This document shows positions 60,001 to 64,000 of a stretch of 64,000 nt of DNA, piece by piece; the first letter of the stretch is position 1, and every line of letters starts with the position of its first letter. Origin of the DNA: Paramecium tetraurelia (taxonomy: Eukaryota; Ciliophora; Oligohymenophorea; Peniculida; Parameciidae); the NCBI RefSeq assembly GCF_000165425.1, contig NW_001799637.1, positions 186,001 through 250,000 on the forward strand, in the 5' to 3' direction. The notes under the pieces are model-generated. The model saw only the letters and a list, made by a program, of their open reading frames with translations, was not told where the DNA came from and did not search any database. The translations under genes were made by a program, and so were the position numbers.

Positions 60001-60311
60001 ATCACATCAAAAACCAATAGTGCATGTTCCAATTATATTTCAACTAAATTTATTAGTGCGAAATATCATACCCTGACTCGATAGCATCTTTAATACTGCA
60101 GAATTCAACAAACTGGCTGCCTAACTTTGCACTTTAATATTTAACTTATTGTTTTACTGCTATCCTAACTCTTAGCAATCTGAGCAATCGATTAGAAATT
60201 TTAGATATTCTCCATCACCACACTCATCAACTAAATTTCAGCATTTTGTCGTTTTGCATTTTCTGTGCTTGTGTATGCTAATACTAGCAACTTATATAGT
60301 TCTTGAGCCAT
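57073..60311 (-). CDS. Importin-beta family karyopherin
   Basis: 1027 residues, six introns (60132-60157, 60044-60071, 59895-59923, 59236-59257, 57431-57456, 57115-57138). The N-terminus has the importin repeat start (MAQELYKLLVLAYTSTENAK then RQNAEIQLM) and AASLLNSAVLK, the conserved AA..LKN-like segment. The rest is all-helical HEAT-type repeats, and near residue 935 there is an acidic loop (DFDDDMMDDDDNDDILEEEE). Importin-7/8/9-type nuclear import receptors show this layout; the family is secure, the exact subtype less so. The final 24-nt intron is a multiple of three and has no in-frame TGA. Acts at nuclear pores with Ran. Confidence 0.85.
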
Positions 60312-60649
60312 TCCCAATAATTTAAATAATTTAAATAATCTAATAATTCCTAATTATGAAGACAATTATATTATTAAAATAATTTGTATTAGTGATTCCC
60401 TAAATTATATCTTGCCATAACCCAGAAAAGGTGGGGACTCCCTATAATAACTATATGGATGTAAGGAAAAACAACTATTATCCCATTATACTGTTAATAA
60501 ATAAAGATGTTTTTGACCTCATCAAATAATAGAATTATATTACATTCAAATGAAGAAATCGATAAGAAAATGGTAAATTATAAAAAGATAAACTCATAAA
60601 TAAATCAAACTTATTTAATTTATTTATTTAAATACGATATTTGAATGGG
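60312..60649. other. AT-rich intergenic region
   Basis: No gene recognised. The region is upstream of the importin gene and downstream of the SLC33-like relic, whose last frame runs on here without a TGA until it enters the importin gene, one sign that the relic has lost its proper end. Confidence 0.4.
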
Positions 60650-61808
60650 CTACATAAACAAATTTCTGTAGGTTTCTGAGTATCTGAAACTATAGAGTAG
60701 ATGGATGGTCCATCCACAACCAATAGTAATTAAATAATTGGCCAATATGAATTTTAAGTAAATGCCAACTTAACTCCAAATTGACTGATACTATTAAGAA
60801 TCATCGTAGTTATTTTCATTTAGAAGTTACCCTCAATTTAAATCGATGGCAATAATACTCTAAAGATAAATGTAATATTGAACTATATCCACCAACACAC
60901 ATTTGAGAAGAATATGGCAATATAACTGTGTGGACTACCTAACTCAAATTTATCAATTAAAAAATAATAATAATGTGGTAATCGCAAAAAATGTTGAAAT
61001 CAATTTCATTTATAAATGTCTCCATAATATCTTGTAGGTTTTGTTGATATTGAATTGGATTAATTTCAATCTAAAAGTTGTATCTAACGTTGATAATGCA
61101 GTTCTAATCTCACTTTGTATATTTACATTTCAAAGAATATTAATAATGAATATGTGATCATGTTTCATTTAAAAGAAGGATCTTATTTTAAATCCTAAAA
61201 GGTGGTTGCGCTTTTTTGTTATCTACCTACTCAAACAGATTTAGATGTAAGATGATAGTCAATATTAAGCCTAGTATTGACAAAATCAAAAAGGAAGTTT
61301 CAAGTGAACGGTGCTGAGATGAATGCAGGGCTATAAATAGGAAACTTCCAAGAAGCGAATTTCCAATAGTAAAACCAATATTCTATATTAATGCAGCAGC
61401 ACTTTCTCCATATAATTTGCACAAATCAGTTGCCAATCCATCAATTGCTATATCTTGTATTCCTAAAAACTAACATAAAATGAATCCAAAATCCATAAAA
61501 TATGATAATTTGTTAAAGCGTCAATTTTGGACAGATACAGAAGTATTACTGAAAAAAAAGATTTATTGGTAAAATATAGCTACGCTTAATAAATTAAAAA
61601 TTATTACCTTTTCCTTTTCCCCAGGAAAAAGTAAAAAATAATTATTGGTGCAAACAATTACTTAAAATAAACGGATAGCTGATCAATCAATACATACCTT
61701 ATTATTCAAATTTATATTCCCTTTCAGCTAATAAAATTAGGATGATGATTGTAATATTGATAATATGGTACTTTAATATATATAAAGCAATATTAATAAA
61801 TAATTCAT
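60650..61808 (-). pseudogene. Decayed SLC33 (acetyl-CoA transporter-like) gene
   Basis: Fragments in different frames align in order with SLC33A1-type transporters: N-terminal NYLLILLYIYQSTILSILQ; GKRK followed by SVAIFYQQ; LLYLSKIDALTN; FLGIQDIAIDGLATDLCKL with the family signature QDIAVDG, then GNSLLGSFLF; SLLIFFEITALSTLDTTF; LPHYYYFLIDKFELGSPHS; and MILNSISQFGVK near the end. The order is right but joining needs frame changes that no GT-AG intron explains: at an A8 run (61552-61559), near 61470-61500 and near 61000, plus an in-frame TGA around 61175. There is no clean terminal TGA. Sequencing error in homopolymers could explain one break but not all. Introns of the usual type (e.g. 23 nt near 61100) do occur between some blocks. 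Confidence 0.6.
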
Positions 61809-61910
61809 TTTATTATCAATTACTCGATAACTCATCATATATACTCAATAATATTGGATAAGCAAAAGGCAAAATCAAAGGTAAATACATTCCCAAACTA
61901 ATTATGTTAA

Positions 61911-63198
61911 TCAATGACTTTACGTGTATTCAAAAGAAAAAGTATCAAGATCAGAAAAGGAATCATCAATCAAAATATTTACTGAATCTGTTCTATTTAC
62001 ATTCTTGCTCTATAATGTATCCTTAATGTATTTAAGCCTGTGTTCAAATTCTTTTTGACTCTTCAGACTAATTTTGTATTCCCCTTCCGATTAGATAAAT
62101 TAGATATATTATAGTTCTTTTATGAAATTTAAAATATGCCTTGAAAATTCTCTCCTTTAGAAATAATCTCTAATTAATTCCAATGATGGTTTAAAATCTT
62201 GATTCTCAATCATAATTTCTTACTGTTCTTCCAATTATAAAACTTATATAAATGCATTGAATATATTTTTGAACAATGTTGATTGTTAATTTACCTAAAT
62301 CATAAAATTTGAAGGTTCTGAATAGAAAAATTATACATTCTCACTGCTATCTATATCTATATTAACATCTTCATCTGTTAATATGGTAAGAATATTCATT
62401 TGGAAGTACTCCTTCCAATTCATATTATTTTGTTATTTTGATTGATCCAAAAAGTTATTAATTGTTTATTTCTACAAGTTAATTTTCTTTTAAATAATTT
62501 AAAAGTCGAAGGAGTCTAAGAACTTATAGTTTATTCTTATATTTTCTGGTGATAATCCAAAGTATTTCTATAATTTAAGTACACTCATTTCAATATCACT
62601 AGTCACATCAATGCACAGGCTATCATTCTATTTTTCTAGAAATTAGTAATAATGTTGATTACCTATAATATAGAAATCAAAAATCAAAAGTCTATTGGTA
62701 TAAAACTATCTACTTTCTAATTGCAATTCTTTTTCGACAAGAGGGTAAAACTTATTTAAATATCTTCTTAAATTTTTAAATATGGAAGGGTCGTTTAAAT
62801 CTTATGTCACGATGGAAATTTTATCCAATTTTTGAATAAATAAAAATGTATATTAAGCTTTCTGTATATTTATAAGCAATCTAATAGTATGATATTAGAT
62901 ACCCATTCTTATCTTGATTTTAATGAATATCCTTGACAATATTAAATTCAATTTCAAATTCAGAATACTTCTAATGAATTGTTTCATTAAATTTATTCAT
63001 CTCTTCCTATGTAAAAATGTTCAGAACATTGAAGGTGATTTGTGGTTTGATTGCATTTTGTAATGCTGAGATGAGATCAGGCAACTCACTAACATTATAC
63101 CCTCCGTGTTTCTTAGATTGTATTGTTAAATGCCAGACACCATACATAATGAATAAGAATGCAATATAGCTGTACAAACTAATATGCCTATTTTTCAT
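61911..63198 (-). CDS. Membrane-anchored coiled-coil protein, 421 residues
   Basis: Not confidently recognised. One intron (62881-62902) restores the frame across NG|LLINIQK. The N-terminus MKNRHISLYSYIAFLFIMYGVW is a signal anchor or uncleaved signal helix; the following luminal-type region (ELPDLISALQNAIKPQITF) and helical, Gln/Glu-rich C-terminal half (QLEEQQEIMIENQDF, LKSQKEFEHRLKYIKD) complete it. The hydrophobic start followed by a Tyr/Trp-rich segment loosely recalls GPI-transamidase subunit PIG-S, but the usual C-terminal helix is not seen, so that is only a possibility. Confidence 0.65.
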
Positions 63199-63409
63199 TA
63201 AATTTATATATAATATATATAATTTCTAATTTCATTCCAGGATGCCAAATTAAAGAGCGTGTCTCTATTTTGAATAAAAATGAATCTTTGATGAGCATAT
63301 AATTATTAGTATAATAAGGATTATTTTTAGAAAGACTATCATGAAATAAATATTGTTTTATTTTATTATCTTACTAATAAAAGCAATCATTAATTATTTG
63401 AGATATTAG
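63199..63409. other. Intergenic region, no gene seen
   Basis: Short AT-rich stretch between diverging genes. Presumed promoter of the minus-strand membrane-anchored protein; no other feature recognised. Confidence 0.5.
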
Positions 63410-63864
63410 ATGACCCATTTAATCTAAAGAGGGCCTTTATTCTAAAATAAGTTCACCAAACAATCTAATCTCAAATCTTAAGATAAAAAAAGAAATAATT
63501 AAATTTATAAGTACTGCTTTGAAAGTATAGAAAACACTATCAACTTCTAAGAGCTAAATTTCATTTGAGTGAACTGCTTTTCATAATAAGTATGATTTTT
63601 TCACTAATACTAATTCAATTGATATAAGAAATCAAAATTTTAAAGAATTGCAAATTCAATTAAAGAAAATCTATGTTTTTGAGAGGCCATATTATGGTTT
63701 AGCTTGTCTATATTGAATTATCGAAATACATTTTAATCATTGGATCATCATAGAAGGATCAGATATTTTAAATTATCTCCTAAATAAAAAATGAGTTGCA
63801 AAATCCAATTTCATATATCTAAATTAATATTTTGATACAGAAATTGTAATTAATATCATAATGA
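63410..63864 (+). CDS. Possible small hypothetical protein, low confidence
   Basis: ATG 63410 with a 29-nt intron (63525-63553, GTA...GAG) gives 141 residues ending at TGA 63862-63864. The N-terminus is basic (RGPLFQNKFTKQSNLKSQ), followed by one or two hydrophobic segments (ELLFIISMIFSLILIQLI) and a Gln/Ile-rich tail. No domain recognised. In this TGA-only code such frames can arise by chance, so the model rests only on the intron joining two open frames. It could also be the start of a longer gene continuing beyond the window. Confidence 0.3.
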
Positions 63865-64000
63865 AACATTAATTAACGTTTGAAAATGTTTATTATTTAA
63901 ATATATCTAACATCATAATTAACTCCATATCATAGATTTCAAAGAATATAATAGAGCTACACTTTTAAGGAGAAATATGTTACATTCTGATCTGAATGAT

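Noticed and set aside
61740-61800. Possible tRNA or structural RNA near short inverted repeats in the SLC33-like region
   Set aside because: The apparent stem is only part of A/T runs; no cloverleaf, anticodon loop or conserved T-loop was found.
1-64000. Treating TAA and TAG as stops, which would make most genes look like pseudogenes
   Set aside because: S13, UDP-glucose dehydrogenase, PTEN, GST and the kinases align in family motifs only if TAA/TAG are Gln, and TGA falls at natural ends.

Overview
The window looks like macronuclear DNA of a ciliate, most likely Paramecium (P. tetraurelia or a close relative). Conserved proteins read correctly only if TAA and TAG mean Gln and TGA is the sole stop. 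Coding exons are joined by very short introns (17-35 nt, mostly GTA...TAG). The DNA is AT-rich, genes are packed a few tens of bases apart on both strands, and three genes resemble trichocyst matrix proteins. All gene models were rebuilt by hand with that code and with GT-AG mini-introns; nearly all multi-exon models come out divisible by three. Intron coordinates are on the + strand.

Layout. 1-12.3 kb: 3' end of an AGC-like kinase, a trichocyst matrix protein, a PTEN-type phosphatase, a small unknown protein, ribosomal protein S13/uS15, a coiled-coil protein, a RING protein, a second trichocyst matrix protein, a C4-methylsterol-oxidase-like enzyme, a coiled-coil protein and a Sel1-repeat protein. 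12.5-24 kb: a more species-specific stretch with a 1.5-kb-residue Cys-rich multi-pass membrane protein, two related secreted proteins, a degenerate histidine-kinase-like sensor interrupted by TGA, and two small membrane paralogues. 24-34 kb: two unknown proteins, a 1385-residue CHAT-STAND-TPR protein, an unknown protein and a divergent alpha-like tubulin. 34-41 kb: a K+ channel with a cyclic-nucleotide-binding-type tail, a KAR5/GEX1-like candidate, a C2H2 zinc-finger protein, a third trichocyst matrix protein and dephospho-CoA kinase. 41.6-63.2 kb: a run of minus-strand genes: steroid-reductase-like (DUF1295), zeta-class GST, ULK-like kinase, coiled coil, a USP-fold pseudo-deubiquitinase, a 1309-residue type I membrane protein, a PH-kinase, UDP-glucose dehydrogenase, Kelch protein, an importin-beta family protein, a decayed SLC33-like transporter, and an unknown membrane-anchored protein.

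The genes do not form one pathway. Recurrent themes are secretion and trichocysts, signalling (kinases, phosphatase, channel) and housekeeping. The most unusual items are the CHAT-STAND protein, a USP fold lacking its catalytic residues, the divergent tubulin, two genes with disabling lesions, and two neighbouring gene pairs that may overlap by ATGA. All functions are inferred from motifs seen by eye; no database search was run.
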